NCBI RefSeq assembly: GCF_000346465.2
Contig: NC_034009.1
Span: forward strand, 32,715,251 to 32,779,250
DNA length: 64,000 nt
Direction: 5' to 3'
DNA from: Prunus persica
Lineage: Eukaryota; Streptophyta; Magnoliopsida; Rosales; Rosaceae
The notes beneath the pieces were generated by a model. That model ran no database searches. It had not been told where the DNA came from and saw only the letters and a list, made by a program, of their open reading frames with translations. The number at the start of each line of letters is the position of its first letter. Within the stretch, counting starts at the first letter, position 1. This document shows positions 37,751 to 51,669 of the stretch, in pieces. The position numbers and the translations under genes were made by a program.

Positions 37751-37922
37751 CCCGAATGGGCTTTGAAGTTTCCGGCTTTGGTAAACAGAATGGGCTCTTG
37801 CTCTAGTAGAGAGTATCTCATTAACTGTGCTCCCGCGGTTGCGGGAGATAAAGAAAGAGAGAGTATGGAATTTAGAAACCCATTGTCTCTTGTCAAAGAG
37901 AATAGAGGAGTGGATAAATGAA

Positions 37923-40319
37923 ATGAAGGCGGCCATAGCCACAGGAGCCACAGCCCAGGGCGGGTTTATACTCCCGTATAATAATAGTAGTAGAACTGAA
38001 GAATCCCACTGTCATTCATGGAAGAAGAAAACGGTCTATCCCAATCCCAATTCCTATCTGCCAAAGCCACCTCGGCTCTTATTACTAGTATGTGCCACTG
38101 CCAATGGCACTAATACCAGTACCAATGATCTGGGTCTGGGCGGCGGTGGTGGTGCCAAAGGCTCAGGAACCACTGCCAGAGGACGCAGACTTCTTAAAAT
38201 TCGTGAAGAGAAGAGGAAACGCGAGCACGATCGCCTTCACAACTACCCTGCCTGGGCCAAGTAGGGCTCTCTCTCTGTGTTTCTTTTTTTCCTTTTTCTT
38301 CTTCATATTTATTATTTATTAACGTGTTATGTATTTCCTGTTGCCTGTTGGGTCTCTCTCCCTCCCTCCCTCCCTCTCGCAGAGTGTTGGAAGACGCCTG
38401 CAAAGACGATGCTGAGCTGCGAGCGGTTCTTGGAGATAGCATTGGCAACCCTGAGCTCATGAGGAAAAGGGTTGAAGAAAGAGTTCGCAAGAAGGGTAGG
38501 GACTTCAGCAAATCCAAAACCGGTTCTGTCCTTGCCTTCAAAGTCACCTTCAGAGAGTAAATTTCTCATCTTTCTTTCTTTCTTGTCTGCATAACGTAGC
38601 CTAGTGTTCCATTTGATTTGTAAAAATTAAAATAAAATAAAAATGCAAACTATGCTTTTTCTTTAATATGATTTAATGTTCTTTTGGTGCCTGGCAGCTT
38701 CAATCCTCTTGATTCCTACATATGGTTTGAATTCTATGGATCGCCATCTGATCGCGACGTCGAGCTCTTTGGCAGTGTATTTCCACTTGCTTCCTTTCTG
38801 TATTTTGAGCATTAGGCCTTAGAAAAATACTCTTTTTTCCTATCTGGATGATTTATTATTTCCACTGAATCTACTGGGAAATTTATGCAGGTTATTCAGT
38901 CATGGTATGTTATGGGACGCTTGGGTGCCTTTAATTCTACTAATCTGCAGGTTCGTCCATGGCCTGCTATGACTAACTTTATTGTTTTGTGAGTTATTAT
39001 CGCTTAGGACCTTAAGTTCTTACAACTTTACTGAACATTTGTAAAATGGTATATTGGTAATTCTGAATAGTTTAGCCGGATTGGTGATCTTAAAATGGTA
39101 TATTGGTATTCAACATATGAAGATATGATGATCGGAGTGGCGAGGGGTTTCGACTATGGGGTGATCAAGGGTTTTGTGGCAATCATGGCAATGCTAGTGA
39201 CATATATAACAACATCCTGTTATCAGAAATGTATACGCTCCTAGTAATTACAGCCATCCTTTTGATAATGAACCATTTACAACTTTCAAAAAGGAACCCG
39301 TTTCTTGTTTGCCTCACTGGGCTTATAACATCTCATTCTTATTCATCAATGCGTCATCTGGTTGCTGACAATTTGGGAGGAAAAGGATTTGTAGTATAAT
39401 ACAACTGGAATTTGGGTGTAGACCAGTAAAAAGTGGAAGAGATTTGGTTTCTGAAGTATTTGTGTTGTGTTGCATATTTTTTATACCAGAGAATCTAATA
39501 CAACTGAAGTCCCTATCACATCAGTTTGGCATATTGTTGGCGTTGTAGGTATTAGATTGTAACATAGTATCAATTATATGCTATGCAGAGTGTTTTTGTA
39601 GATGGTACTTGGCTATGCGAATAACACGTGTTGTAAATTCATCTAACTGAGTTCATTATTCAACTAGCTTACAACTTTTTTTCCTAACGCAAGAGGCAAT
39701 TGTATCAGGTCCTTTTGCTTTATAAAACATATGCAGAAACTTGCTGAAAGTGCTTCATCTTGTCAGTTGCTTTAAAATTCTAGTAATAGTTGTTGCTCTG
39801 TGTAAAACAATTGAAACGTGCTAATATAGCATTGATGGCAGCTTGCAAATTCTTCCATGGAGTATAATCCCCTTTATGATGTGGATAAGGGTTTCAAAGT
39901 GATGCCATCTTCATTTCATGATATCAGTGACGTTGAGTTTCAGGATAACTGGGCTCGTGTTTGGTATGCGTTGCAGAACTTAGCTGAATTTTTGTTTTGT
40001 AATACTTTGTACTTCTTGTCCATATGATAGTTCAAATATAAATGTACAACAGGGTAGACCTTGGTACAGCTGACTATTTTGCCATGGATGTGCTCCTCAA
40101 CTGCTTGACCGTCTTGAGCTCAGAGTAAGTCTGAATAATCTAAAGAGAGATGTCTCAATCTTTGACTGGACGGATATTGACTACATTGCATTGTTTCCTT
40201 GCTTTATTGTTGGCAGATATCTAGGCATTCAACAGATAGTTTTTGGTGGGCATAGAATTGGTGATTGGGAAGAGGGGATGACCAACACAGAGGATGGATA
40301 TAAGTATTTCAAGATCTGA
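37923..40319 (+). CDS. DUF3531 family protein, probably plastid
   Basis: Exons: 37923-38260, 38383-38556, 38698-38776, 38891-38950, 39842-39963, 40053-40124, 40217-40319, giving 315 residues. The N-terminal ~100 residues are Ser/Thr/Gly-rich and carry a poly-Gly run, consistent with a transit peptide. The conserved body contains basic RGRRLLKIREEKRKREHDR, then VRKKGRDFSKSKTGSVLAF, FNPLDSYIWFEFYGSPSDRD, and a C-terminal IQQIVFGGHRIGDWEEGM. I know this arrangement as the plant DUF3531 family, whose function is not established. The ATG at 37923 is taken; the in-frame sequence upstream to 37827 lacks an earlier convincing start. It lies 1.6 kb after the alpha-galactosidase. Confidence 0.88.
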
Positions 40320-41876
40320 ATATATTCAGATATAGATGTTTCTGAAAGTTGTACTGTTTCGAAGGGCTTGAGGTTTCATAACATGTATCTTACGCCATGT
40401 TATGATCCTGTCCCATATTTTATCGTTACCTCTTCCGAGGGCTTAGAGTTAGCAATTTGTGACCATGTTCTTATACATTTTGCATCCTTTTTTAAGGTCA
40501 AGCTATTAAGCATCTATATTTATTTTTCGGTCCGAGTTCAGCATCTAATTGAAGTTGTAACAAAGTGTGATGGGTAATATTGGGTGGTCGTGTTAAAGAG
40601 TGGCTCCCACATAGATTGATTAAATAGTAAATTGATAAACCAAAACAACAAAAATGAAGAAAAGGCTCCCCTAAAAAGAAAGAAAAATGAAGAAAAGGAA
40701 AAGAGATATAAATAGAAAGGTGAGATAGAGTTGAGGAAGGTGAGTGATGGGTGGGTAGTCTGTTTTATTTTGATTTGGGAAAGGAGGGAGAGAGACCCAG
40801 CCAGCTCTCATTTTAAGATTGATTTATCTTCCAGGACAAGGCTACTTTGGAAAGAAGAAGAAAAAGATTTTAATACAATACTTCCTCCAAGTGTTTTTTA
40901 TTTTTGATCATTTGATAAATTTCAAAGTACAATTCCAATAAAACAAAAAAGAAAACAAAAATCAAACAAAAGCCAAAAATAAAATGTTATTATACATTTA
41001 AGGAGGGCGGAGGGTGACTCAATTCGTGACAGCGTCTACTCTTTAATCTGCTTATGCGTAATTACTCATATATTGGCACTGGCCCGCCGCTGCCTTTGTA
41101 TTTGAGCAACCAAAAAAAAAGAAAAAAAGAAGAAAAGAAAAAAAAGAAAGAGAAATAGAATAGAAATGGACTGAGGAGGAGGAGGCTGGGAAATGATGTG
41201 GAGTTGGAAGCAGAGAAATAGAAGACGACGAGAAATCCATGCCTTTGCCTTTGCCTTTGCTTATAATACTCAGTCTCTGCCTGGCTGCGACAGTAACTTC
41301 CTCCTAGTTTAATTATCTTGTAAGAATACTCTATTACGCTACTGTTTCGTCTCCGTGTTGCGTATTTTTTCAATTTTGACAAGAAAGAGAAGAGACTAAA
41401 CCATGTAATGTAGAGTGTGAAGGAACAAGGCAGAGAGTCGAGACGGCCTCAACTTGAGCGGAAAAAAGGAGCCTCCAAGCCAAGGACCAAGCAACGTTGT
41501 TCATTTCCTTCCGCAATGTACCTCATTCTGTGAGCTTCAACTGTTCCTTTTGAGCCTATTATTATTATTTTTCTCTCTTCCTAGTCTCAAGCCTGAAGAT
41601 CTAATTTATTCTATCCCTAAAGTCTGTCTGTATTAGAATTTTGAATTTTGAAATTTGAAGGTACGGATTGAATTCTTCGAGATCCGGCCTGAACAAGATG
41701 AAACGCCCATCAGCATCAGCATCCTCTTAATCAGCGCAAGATTTGATTTTTTTTTTTTCCAAGGGCGCAAGATTTGAGTTGAATGTGTGGAGTGGAGAGT
41801 TGGTACTGCTATATTTATTTACAAAAAAGATAAACCTTAAAAGAATTGCTAGGGTTTCTCTTTTCTTTCTTTGCCC
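40320..41876. other. Spacer and KTN80 upstream/leader region
   Basis: The DUF3531 3' UTR runs to about 40570. A purine-rich tract (41105-41170) and pyrimidine stretches around 41560-41600 follow, and may belong to the KTN80 leader. No further gene recognised. Confidence 0.4.
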
Positions 41877-44800
41877 ATGACTACTAAACGCGCTTACAAG
41901 CTACGTATCCTCCTCTCGATTTAATTATGTTCATGAAATTACCATACAATCTCCCTCCCACACCTGCTGATTGCACAATCTATATATATATATATATATA
42001 TATATTAATCTTTAAACACATGTATGTATGTATGTATGTATGTATGTATGTATGTATGTTATGTATGTATGCATGTGTAAGTATCAGACTGAGAAGAATA
42101 TGTATCCGAAAAAGTTTTAGCCTTAACCTGTGTTGTGGCTCAGAGGAATTCGTAGCACATTCTTCAACTGTGAATTGCCTTAAGATAGGCAGAAAATCTT
42201 CCAGAGTTCTTGTCACTGGCGGAGAAGATCACAAGGTCAATCTCTGGGCCATTGGGAAACCCAATGCCATACTGGTAACCTTCTCTCCCTCTCTCGCTCG
42301 CTTTAGGCACGTCTTTTTCTCCCCTCCCCTTAATTTAAAGGTTTCGGCCTTCATCATATTCTTGTGAGGTTAACTGACACAGATGCAAATTTTCCACTAA
42401 AATTGTATAATTATCAACTTGGACCGAATTCTGTTATTTTGTCGATTCTAATCTACTCAATGTGCCTTCATACCCAGAGTTTGTCTGGACACACCAGTGG
42501 AATTGATTCGGTAAGCTTTGATTCTTCAGAGGTCTTAGTAGCTGCAGGAGCTGCAAGTGGCACAATTAAGCTTTGGGATTTAGAGGAGGCAAAGAGTATG
42601 CTGTTTATTTTTTACTCTGCAATATATTTCTTTAAATCATCAGAACAAGAGACTGCCCCTATCGAAACTGCACTGGCTGTTTTTCTAGATATCTACTGTA
42701 TGCTGTCAAATTGTCTTTCATATATCTTTTTTGTTTTTGCAATGTGATTTTGTGTGTAGTTGTTCGCACACTTACTGGTCACAGATCCAATTGTATATCT
42801 GTGGACTTCCATCCTTTCGGGGAGTTCTTTGCATCTGGCTCGCTGGACACAAATCTCAAAATATGGGATATCAGGAAGAAGGGGTGTATTCACACATACA
42901 AAGGCCATACTCGAGGAGTCAACGCTATCAGATTTACACCGGATGGCCGTTGGGTTGTTTCTGGTGGAGAGGACAACACTGTGAAGGTTTGAATTGCTTT
43001 TGTCTTGAAAAATATTTGGTTCTATCTTCTTGGGCAATTATGGATGTTGATACATGTAGCTTGTAGATAGTAAACCAAAATTTGCCATTTGATTCTGACA
43101 AAATATAAACCAATATCTAATATTTTACCAGTTGTGGGATCTGACTGCTGGTAAGCTGCTGCATGATTTCAAGTGTCATGAGGGCCAGATCCAGTGCATA
43201 GATTTTCATCCCCACGAGTTTCTGCTAGCTACAGGTTATTGATACTTCTGTTTTTTAATCATCAGTTATGCATTTTTCTTGCGTTATTAGCTGTATATTA
43301 GAATGCATTGTTTCCTGGCAATTGAAAATAGGTGTCAATATCCTTGGTGTGTCACGATAGTCCCTCGAGATATTGGATTTTTATGTTTTAGTGCCGTTTT
43401 GTCCTCCTACTGCTGAACATAGATCATTGCCTCATTGTAGGCCACTTCTCCCTTGCTATAGATAGTAGTTTAACCCATTATTTTCATTTCTTATGAAAAT
43501 TCTAGGTTTTGTATAGCCATTGGTTCTTAACTGCATCATTTTGATCATTGAATACCCTGGTCTCTGGTGCTTTGTGTTGTTTAGAGTAGGTTTTCTGTAC
43601 AATGGGCAGGACCAACTACAAAGAAGGACTCCCTCACTCCCTTGGGTTTAATAATTGCAACTTCTTTCTGTGACATAAGATGGAATTTGTAGATACATCA
43701 TACATCTAGGTTCTAAATCTTATCTTAGTTTTCAGCTAGTTTGCAACTGTTATGGTTAAAAATATGCATGGTTCAGCTTTTATTAATTTGTGAGACATTT
43801 CTCCTTTCTGTAAGGGGTGGAAATACTTTCATCTGTTAGACTCCACATCTGTTCCTTATGTATTATTGCTCATTTCCTTTCAGGTTCAGCTGATAGGACA
43901 GTCAAATTTTGGGACCTCGAAACCTTTGAGTTAATTGGCTCATCTGGACCTGAGGTATACCCCATGAATACTGCTAATGGTCCAAATTGCCAAGAAGCTA
44001 AGGTTTTCAGGATTTTCTTTCTATAAGGAGATTATTAGTCTAATTTCTAGTTTCTAACAGACAACTGGAGTGCGTTCTTTGACTTTTAGTCCTGATGGGA
44101 GAGCCCTACTCTGTGGATTGCATGAAAGTTTGAAGGTAAGCTCATGTAATCCTTCATACGAATCAGGGTTGTGAAATATGCATGCTTAAACTCTTAGTTT
44201 GTAGGTTTTCTCGTGGGAGCCAATAAGATGCCATGATGCCGTGGATGTTGGATGGTCTCGATTGTCAGATCTTAATGTTCATGAGGGAAAGCTTCTTGGA
44301 TGCTCATACAATCAGAGTTGTGTTGGAGTGTGGGTTGTAGACATCTCGGTATTACTCAGTTTATCTTTGTTCTTACATTGAGATATTTTCTTGTTTTCTT
44401 GTTTTCTAGCTCTGGTGGTATTATATATTGATATCAAACTGATCTGTTGCTTGGCACAGCGCATAGAACCGTATGCAATTGGTAATGCTAGCAGATTGAA
44501 TGGGCACACAGAATCTAAACCATTATCTGGCGGGAATCTGTCATTACTCAATGAGAATGCTGCTAAAAGTTTGGGTCGGCTATCTGTTTCCCAATGTTCA
44601 GATTCTTTAGTGAAGGAAACAAAATCTCTTGGAAGGTTATCAGTTTCTCAAAATTCAGATCCCACTAAGGAGCCAAAAGTTATTGCATGTAGGCTACTTT
44701 TTAACCTTTACTGTTTTTAATTTCTTCATGGAGTATTTTTGTGTGTATCTATTGTTTTTGGGATTCTCAGATTTGTTTTATCATGGATCTTATCTTGGCC

Positions 44801-47800
44801 TCTTTACATGTCCTTTTGTTATTACTTCTCTGATGTTTAGACTTTTTATGTCTGGCTATCCATCCTGAATGAAGCCACAGGAAATGTTCCTGGTACTCCT
44901 CAAAGGATCAATTTGAACTCCAGTCCAAAAACTATTGCGGCTAGTTCAGCAGCAGTTCCTAGTGCAACTACCCTGAAGAGGAGTTCTACTAAGATCAATT
45001 CAACAGCCAATCTTCCAACTTTTAACAAGTCTGATGTCATACCTGTAATTGTACCGAGAACTAGTATAAGACCAGAGTTGCCAGCTGAGTCCAGAAAAGA
45101 GGCCGGTGGTTCTGGGAGAACACTGGCATTTTCTTTGCAGTCAAAGGCAACTGATTTCCGGAAGTTGTCCAATAGCAGAGAAGAAGTGGATAAGTCAACT
45201 GTCTCTTCAGTGTCTGATTCCGCTGCTTCTAACGCTACTGAATTAAGCAGTACTGCAGATAAGAATGGTTTCTCAACAGTTATAAGTTCAACCCAGGGAA
45301 TACATACTGCTGAAAGGAACACAAAGGATGACAGATATTTTGGACCTGGGAAGCATGAGACAAGTTCAATGCTGGAGGCAACTGCGAGCTACCAGCATGA
45401 AAGTTGTATGTATCTGATCTTTAGTAGCACTCTTTCCACTCATAGCTTTTCCATCACAGAACATAAAATTAAAAAAAGGGGGTGCGGGGGAGTCCACTCT
45501 TAATAGTTTTTTCTTTAACTGTAACTTGAACTAAATTTAAAGTAGAAAAAGAAACTTGTACCATACTTAGTGTTCTTAAAACAGTTTAAGTTTGTGACTC
45601 AGCCTCACACCAGAGGTGTTTTGAGTCTCAATTGAAACATCATTTTTTTTGTTAACTGTCTGAGAATATGTCACATGGATCAGATGTACATCCACCACAG
45701 GCAGGAGGCCTAGACCTACCAAAGCAAATATAAATCATTAACCTGAATGATGACAAATCTGGTGGATATGAGAATGTTGTTTATTGTTCTGGTCATTATG
45801 AGTAATTAGTGTGTAATGGTGGTAGACTGGAGTAATGCAGTTCATTTGGTTCCATGTCATGGTTTTCACCAGGGTGTAGGATATTAATGGAAGTTCGGCA
45901 TATTTAGTATATTTCCAATTTAGTGTAAATATGGATCTGGATTTTGGAGGTGCTTGTCAACTTTGTTATATATCTTATCTCAGTTTTACTTATGGATTTG
46001 AAGATGTTCACACATCAATGACATATCTATATATGAGCCATAATATTGTAAGTTTGATGGATTTTCTAGTTTCAGCTGTCCAAGCTTTCAATATGTGAAA
46101 ATTATATTTAGACTTTAAATTCTTTATTTCGGGCAGGATGTTGTAACTATTAGATTTCTGATCTCAGCTTCTCAAGGCATTCTGTGTGTTTGTGGTGTGT
46201 GAGTGGTGGAGATCTCCCTCCCCTTTGCCCCACCCCCTACTTAAATAATCGCTTTTTGGTACCACAATAATGTTATAGGTGTTCTTACACTAGCTTGGGA
46301 ATCAAACAGTTAATTTTCACAATCAGTTGCAAAGGTTGTACAAGGCTGGTTGAATGAACCCAGCATACAGTCAAACCACAAGCCATCTCATTTCATTAAA
46401 TGATTGGTAATCATTATTCCACATAGGTTTTTATCAAATAGTCACTCGAAGAAAGGGCCTTCTCAGACTAGTGTGAAAGCAAGGCAGATGGGCCTCTGAG
46501 CATGAAAACCATAATAACAACTACCCCTTTGATGATGGTATTGCCAGCAAAGGGGATGGGCCACTTAATCTGAGGATGGATTCTCCATATTTGGATTCAC
46601 AAATGGCAGTTAAAAGGAACATGTGTATGTTTTTCATGTTAAATGCTGTCATATCCCATGTGCTTTAGCTTGGTTTCTCTGTTGCGTAATGCTTAATTCT
46701 ATATTTTGTGTAATGTTCTCTCTAATGATTGATGGCCTTGTACTGTGCATGTGGTTTTGTCTATCTTAGTCATGTACATATGTCCTCTTGAGATGGAGTG
46801 TCATACTGCCAATGATAAAGCTCCAGTTTTTTTCACCTTTGACCTTTATTTTTTTCTTCTTATCTAGATGAAACTCGAGGGCACAAGGTGAGTAGAGATG
46901 CATACTCTGCTGAAGGTCAAAGAGGAGGTATAGCTTTTTACTTCTGCTTCATTTCTATAACTAGTCTCGTGAAGTATGACCGAAGCTCTATATGGTATAT
47001 CTAGGAAGAATGCGCTCACTTGCTGTGAATTGGGAGAAAAGAGATAGATATTCTAACTACGAGGGACCTACGCCCAATAGTACCCTGGGAACAGCATCTG
47101 CGGTGAACATGCCCCCTTTGAATGCGGTATTGCCACATTTTTGTTCTGCCTTTTTGTGACATCTTTCTTTCTAAACACGCATCATAAATTGCATTTATGA
47201 AGATGGCAGACGAATAGCATTTCAATTTAAAGAATGACATTTAACCATAAGTTAAACTTAATTGCTAATTCTCAAAATATTTTTCTTTCCTCATGATTTC
47301 ATCATTTATGAGAACTGCTAGAAACCATGAATTGAATACACCATGAACTTGTATAAGATCTATCATTTTCTCGTGATAACTTCTGGATGGTTGTTTGAAG
47401 TTTAAGCAGCGAGGTTATCCTACATCTACTGAAAAAGAATTGGTGTCTGCTAGTGATGAGGATGCTATTGCAGATCTCATGGAAAAACATGACCAATTTG
47501 TTGGCTCCATGCAATCTCGTTCAACTAAATTACAGGTTATCTTTATTGATTTTGAGACTTTGCTTAAGTGTTTATGTGGTGCTGTTATCTTCTCTATGTA
47601 TCTATTATTTCTTTACATGACCTTTGGGTATTTTTGAGTTGATGGTGGGAGCTCAATGCTTGTTAGTTGGGGTAGTCAATTATGCTTAGCTCTCTTGACC
47701 ATTATTTATTGTATCCCAGCTTTCTTTCTTTTACATAATTTCTTTTCTTTCTTTTTTCTGTCCAAGAAGAGTCCAGTTGGTCCTCCTTTTGAAATTAAAT

Positions 47801-50013
47801 TGCATGCAATACTTCTTTATTTAATTGTAGGTTTTGCTTGAGCTTTTTTTTGGGTTATTTTTTTCCTGTTTGCAACATTGTGGCTACGGAGATGCAAGAC
47901 CTTTTGAATGCTTCTTAGTAGCAGTTATATCAGTGTTCTGTGATACTAGCTTTAGGAATGGGAGAAAAACTAGTGAATAGAAAGGGGGCTAGGGTTTATG
48001 ATGGATTTTAAAAATAATGGTACCACCTAACGGTTGCAAATGGAGTTTAGCAAGCTTTAAGAACAGCTGAGCTGCAATGAGGAATTACCAATTGTTGAAG
48101 TGTTGCTTAGCCACAATAATAATAGTGACGATTTGCAGACAGTATATATTTTACTGACGAATCTTGCGGGTAACTGTTTGCAGGTAGTCTATAGATATTG
48201 GGAAAGGAATGATGTTAAGGGGGTCATTGGTGCAATGGAGAAGATGGCTGATCATGCTGTAAGAATATTCTGTGGATTGTCTTAATTGTTTTTCTTAGCC
48301 CTCAGTTTCTAGATACTACTGAATGTGGAACAAATATCCCTTTCAGTTATTGTGAGAACTTAAATATCTGTTTAATTTTTTGGGCTTTGGGCTTTTAATC
48401 CAGGTCATTGCGGATGTAGTTAGCATTATGACAGAAAAAATTGACATTGTCACACTGGATATATGCACTTGTCTTCTGCCACTCCTCAATGGCCTTCTAG
48501 AAAGTAACATGGATAGGTAAGAATTTTAAGCAACCTCTTCCTTTTTTCTTTATTTATTTTTATTATTTGGGGCCTTTGTTAGGTAGCGGCCTTCTAGAAA
48601 CTTAATGACATCAAATTGTTTCATGTGGAGAGAGCTTTGCTACCTTCTAGAAACTTTCCTTTTTTTATTGTTTTTTCTTTGTGAGTTTTAGTTTTAGTCA
48701 ACTGCACTGCAGTACTACAATCGTCTGAGCCATCTATTAAAAAAGTTTGCTTTGTTGTCTTTTTCCTATTGTTCTATCACATAAGGGGGTTCCCTACATT
48801 GTAGGTGCTTCTTGCCCCCGCCCCCCCCCCCCCAAAAAAAAAAAGAGTTTTCCCAACCCCAATGTGTACACATAGAAGTATCATCCACTCATTTGTTGTG
48901 GCATGTTCTCATAAAATATGACTTGCAAGCTGGTGCACGCTTTGTCTATGGGAAATCATTCTAATGTGTTATTTCCTTTAACTTTATATGCTTTGAGCCT
49001 TTGATATTATTTTATTTTTTTGTCTCTTCTTTTAGGAGTAATGTTGCCTGCAGAGATTATCCTTTTTTGTCCTTTTCTTTTAACTTTATTTTTTCTCATA
49101 ATATGGAATGCTATGTGGTTTTCTGGTGTACTGTGGAGGTTGAATGAAACTTGTGACATGCCATGTGAGCAATCGTGTTACTAGGTAGATGTTTTGTAAG
49201 AAGTAGAAGACGTGCTGTATTGTTGCACGTAATTTCACCTAATGGGAACAATTGTTTAAAGAAGTGTGGAATCAAGAAAGAAAAAGGCGGGAGGGTGGGT
49301 TGTTGGTGGCGGTGGAAGAGGGGACTCTAATCACAATTCTCTCCAGGGATGGATGTACCTGGGTGATGTATTTTGTGATCCTGGAATCTTTCATCTGCAA
49401 ATTTTCTATATTTGACAGGCAATTATAACATTCCTAAGGCTAATTGTGAAACAAAATCTCAACCAGTACTTATTGGATTTTGTGCTTGGAATCTTTCATC
49501 TGCAAATTTGCTGCTCATTATTTGATGGCCTGACCGTATTCAGGCATTTAGGCATTTCTTTGGAAATGCTGCTCAAGCTGGTTAGAGTATTTGGTTCTGT
49601 GATCTATTCAACATTATCCGCATCATCATCTGTTGGTGTTGATATTGAAGCCGAGCAAAGGTATGCTTTGTTTATTGTGATATACATTTTTCTTTACCTT
49701 ATATATAGACTTTAAACATTGATTGCATTTGAGATGGCTTTCTATTTTGAATTGGTTATCATAGGCTGGAGCGTTGCAACAACTGTTTTATGGAGCTTGA
49801 AAAAGTCAAAACCTGTTTGTCTGCTCTTACCAGGTGCCTGTTTTCAAAAAATTTAGATTTTTAAAGTTGGCTTGACCACACTTTGTTTTGCATTTTAACT
49901 CATTATGCCAGAGATGCCAATATCCTTTTGTTCACTCTTTTGCCCATAGAAGAGGAGGATCAATTGCGAAGTCTGCACAAGAGTTGAATCTAGCTCTTCA
50001 GGAAGTTTCATGA
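41877..50013 (+). CDS. KTN80: Katanin p80 WD40-repeat subunit B1 homologue
   Basis: Regulatory subunit of the microtubule-severing enzyme katanin; it targets the p60 ATPase to microtubule crossovers and branch points. Eighteen exons: 41877-41904, 42144-42274, 42478-42595, 42760-42986, 43132-43234, 43884-43954, 44061-44135, 44205-44348, 44460-44688, 44875-45405, 46868-46927, 47005-47126, 47401-47535, 48184-48258, 48404-48516, 49544-49660, 49765-49833, 49950-50013 (803 residues). The N-terminal ~300 residues form a WD40 propeller, with repeats such as [20 protein letters not shown] and [18 protein letters not shown] Ser/Thr-rich linker follows, then a C-terminal con80 domain (about 640-803, [17 protein letters not shown] region) that binds p60. 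The acceptor at 44874 was chosen because the nearer AG at 44880 would create a stop. The first exon encodes only nine residues (MTTKRAYKL). Confidence 0.93.
41984..42075 (+). repeat. (TA)n and (TATG)n microsatellites in KTN80 intron 1
   Basis: About 11 TA units at 41984-42005, then about ten ATGT/TATG units at 42021-42071, within the 239-base first intron. Confidence 0.9.
48819..48845 (+). repeat. Poly-C then poly-A tract in a KTN80 intron
   Basis: A C-run of about 16 with one G break, directly followed by an A-run of about 12. Prone to slippage and a likely sequencing-error hot spot; it does not affect exons. Confidence 0.85.
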
Positions 50014-51016
50014 CTGAAAGTGAAAGTGCAGTCTGGAGGGAGTTTGTGCATTTTGGAGTTATGGACCCCTCTTCTTGCAACACCTGATGGCTGGCTATTG
50101 ACGCAACGCTCTGTGTCTCGTGTGGCCTGGCTCGGGCATTCCCTGGTTGTACATTAATGCTAAGTGGAGTTATTAACTACAAGCTTATTCTAAACTATTC
50201 ACTAAAACAAGAGGCTAATTGACATGTCAGTATACATCCTGTCTGCACGGTTTTGGGAACTATCAATCCATTTCTGCTCAGCGGAGAAGAGATACCGCTC
50301 CGTTTCACACTTAACCGAATATGTAGCATCAAATTGTATCCTTTGGTTGCATCAGTGATGATTTAATTATTATTATTTTAAATAGATACGTTCCTAATGT
50401 AAAAGATTGGTGCTACTGTAACAGGTATCCTGAAAAAAACTGCAAATGTGAGTAATGGCTTTAATATTAGATTCTTTCAAGTCCTCTTTCACCTTATTGT
50501 CAATGGTGAATTACATCTTTTTCGTTTTGTTATATTTACTTTTTCTTCCCTCGTTTGGATTCATAAAATAAAAACAAAACAAAAATTAGAAATTTCATGT
50601 GGGAAAAAAAAAAAACTTGGAATTTTGAGCCACAAACAGCCCACCACCTCCCTCACCATCACCTCCCTGCCACCACCACAACATTTAAATCTACAAAGCA
50701 CCACCTCTCATTTATAGATTGATGCCCTCCTAAAAGAATTCCGTGTTTAAATCTCATTATATTTTAACCAAACATGAAAATTAAAAAATTCCCAAAACAT
50801 GTTTATCCACCATTTTTTAATTCTTTAGTACTTGAATGATGAGAGAAATTGTGTTTAAATTGTAAATACAAATTATGTAATGAGTGGTGCTATTGTCACC
50901 CAGTTTCTATCTTCTCCTGTCATTACATCACCGCCAACAAATTCTACTCATCTCACCCCCTATAGTTTCTAAATTGCCCATACTCATTCCTTCTATTTTT
51001 CGGGCAGTCCAACTTT

Positions 51017-51019
<3 letters not shown>
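50014..51019. other. KTN80 3' UTR and spacer
   Basis: Probable 3' UTR to about 50450, then AT-rich spacer. No gene or clear element seen. Confidence 0.4.

Positions 51020-51063
<44 letters not shown>
51020..51063 (+). repeat. (GA)n microsatellite
   Basis: About 22 uninterrupted AG units. A second, shorter GA tract lies at 52676-52696. Confidence 0.9.
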
Positions 51064-51067
<4 letters not shown>

Positions 51068-51254
51068 GGGGAGATGGGTAGTTTGGGTGCTGCGTCTTTC
51101 TTTTTTCAGATTTCTCTTTCATTTTCTAATTGGTTTTAAAGGGTTCTAATTGGAATTCACATGCCAAAATATAGTTGTTGGGTTACTATGTGTGAATAGA
51201 ATATCTATATAGAGTAAAATATTCTTATGGTAAAATTTTTGAGTATAAATCGAT

Positions 51255-51357
51255 TGGAAGAGGGAGATTTACACAAATTTATTGGGTGTCTCGGAGTTTC
51301 GAACCTTTGCTCACATAAGCGGAGGTGGAATAACTTAATTAACTGAGCTATAGGGTT
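51255..51357 (-). mobile_element. tRNA-derived SINE-like fragment
   Basis: On the minus strand the sequence has an A-box-like TAGCTCAGTTAATTAAG and, about 30 bases later, a B-box-like AGGTTCGAAACTCC. This is the internal pol III promoter layout of tRNA-derived SINEs. It cannot fold into a complete tRNA as written and no A-tail or target duplication was found. Confidence 0.5.
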
Positions 51358-51669
51358 TAGGGTATTAAAAAGCTATACCCACTGGCCTTATTTAGATAAC
51401 TCAAAATTACCATTATTTAATAAATAATTTGAAAACACAAGTGCTTTATTTTAAAAGAACAAATGTGTAAAAAGAAGATCTGTTATAAAACAAGTAATTA
51501 CTAAAAAAGGAAATAAAAGTTCAGATCCAACAAAAATTATCCATATATAAAGATACAATAAAATAATTATAAAATTGGTTGAGAAACTATAATACTCAGG
51601 AGATTGTTATAAAGTAAGAAGTGAAGTTCACATGAATAAAGTAAGGGGGTATTAGTCAAAAGATGAAAT

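Noticed and set aside
41927..42367. 146-codon frame beginning in the KTN80 intron
   Set aside because: It runs through the TA/TATG microsatellites; only its part at 42144-42274 is a real exon.
42711..43066. Additional overlapping frames over the KTN80 WD40 exon 4
   Set aside because: Only the frame of 42760-42986 continues the WD40 repeats; the other two are shadows.
44900..45322. 140-codon open frame on the minus strand
   Set aside because: Antisense of the long Ser/Thr-rich KTN80 exon; hydrophobic composition is a complement effect.
44881..45405. KTN80 exon 10 starting at 44881
   Set aside because: Joining exon 9 to this acceptor makes a TGA codon; the AG at 44874 gives Ser-Thr-Gly-Asn-Val in frame.
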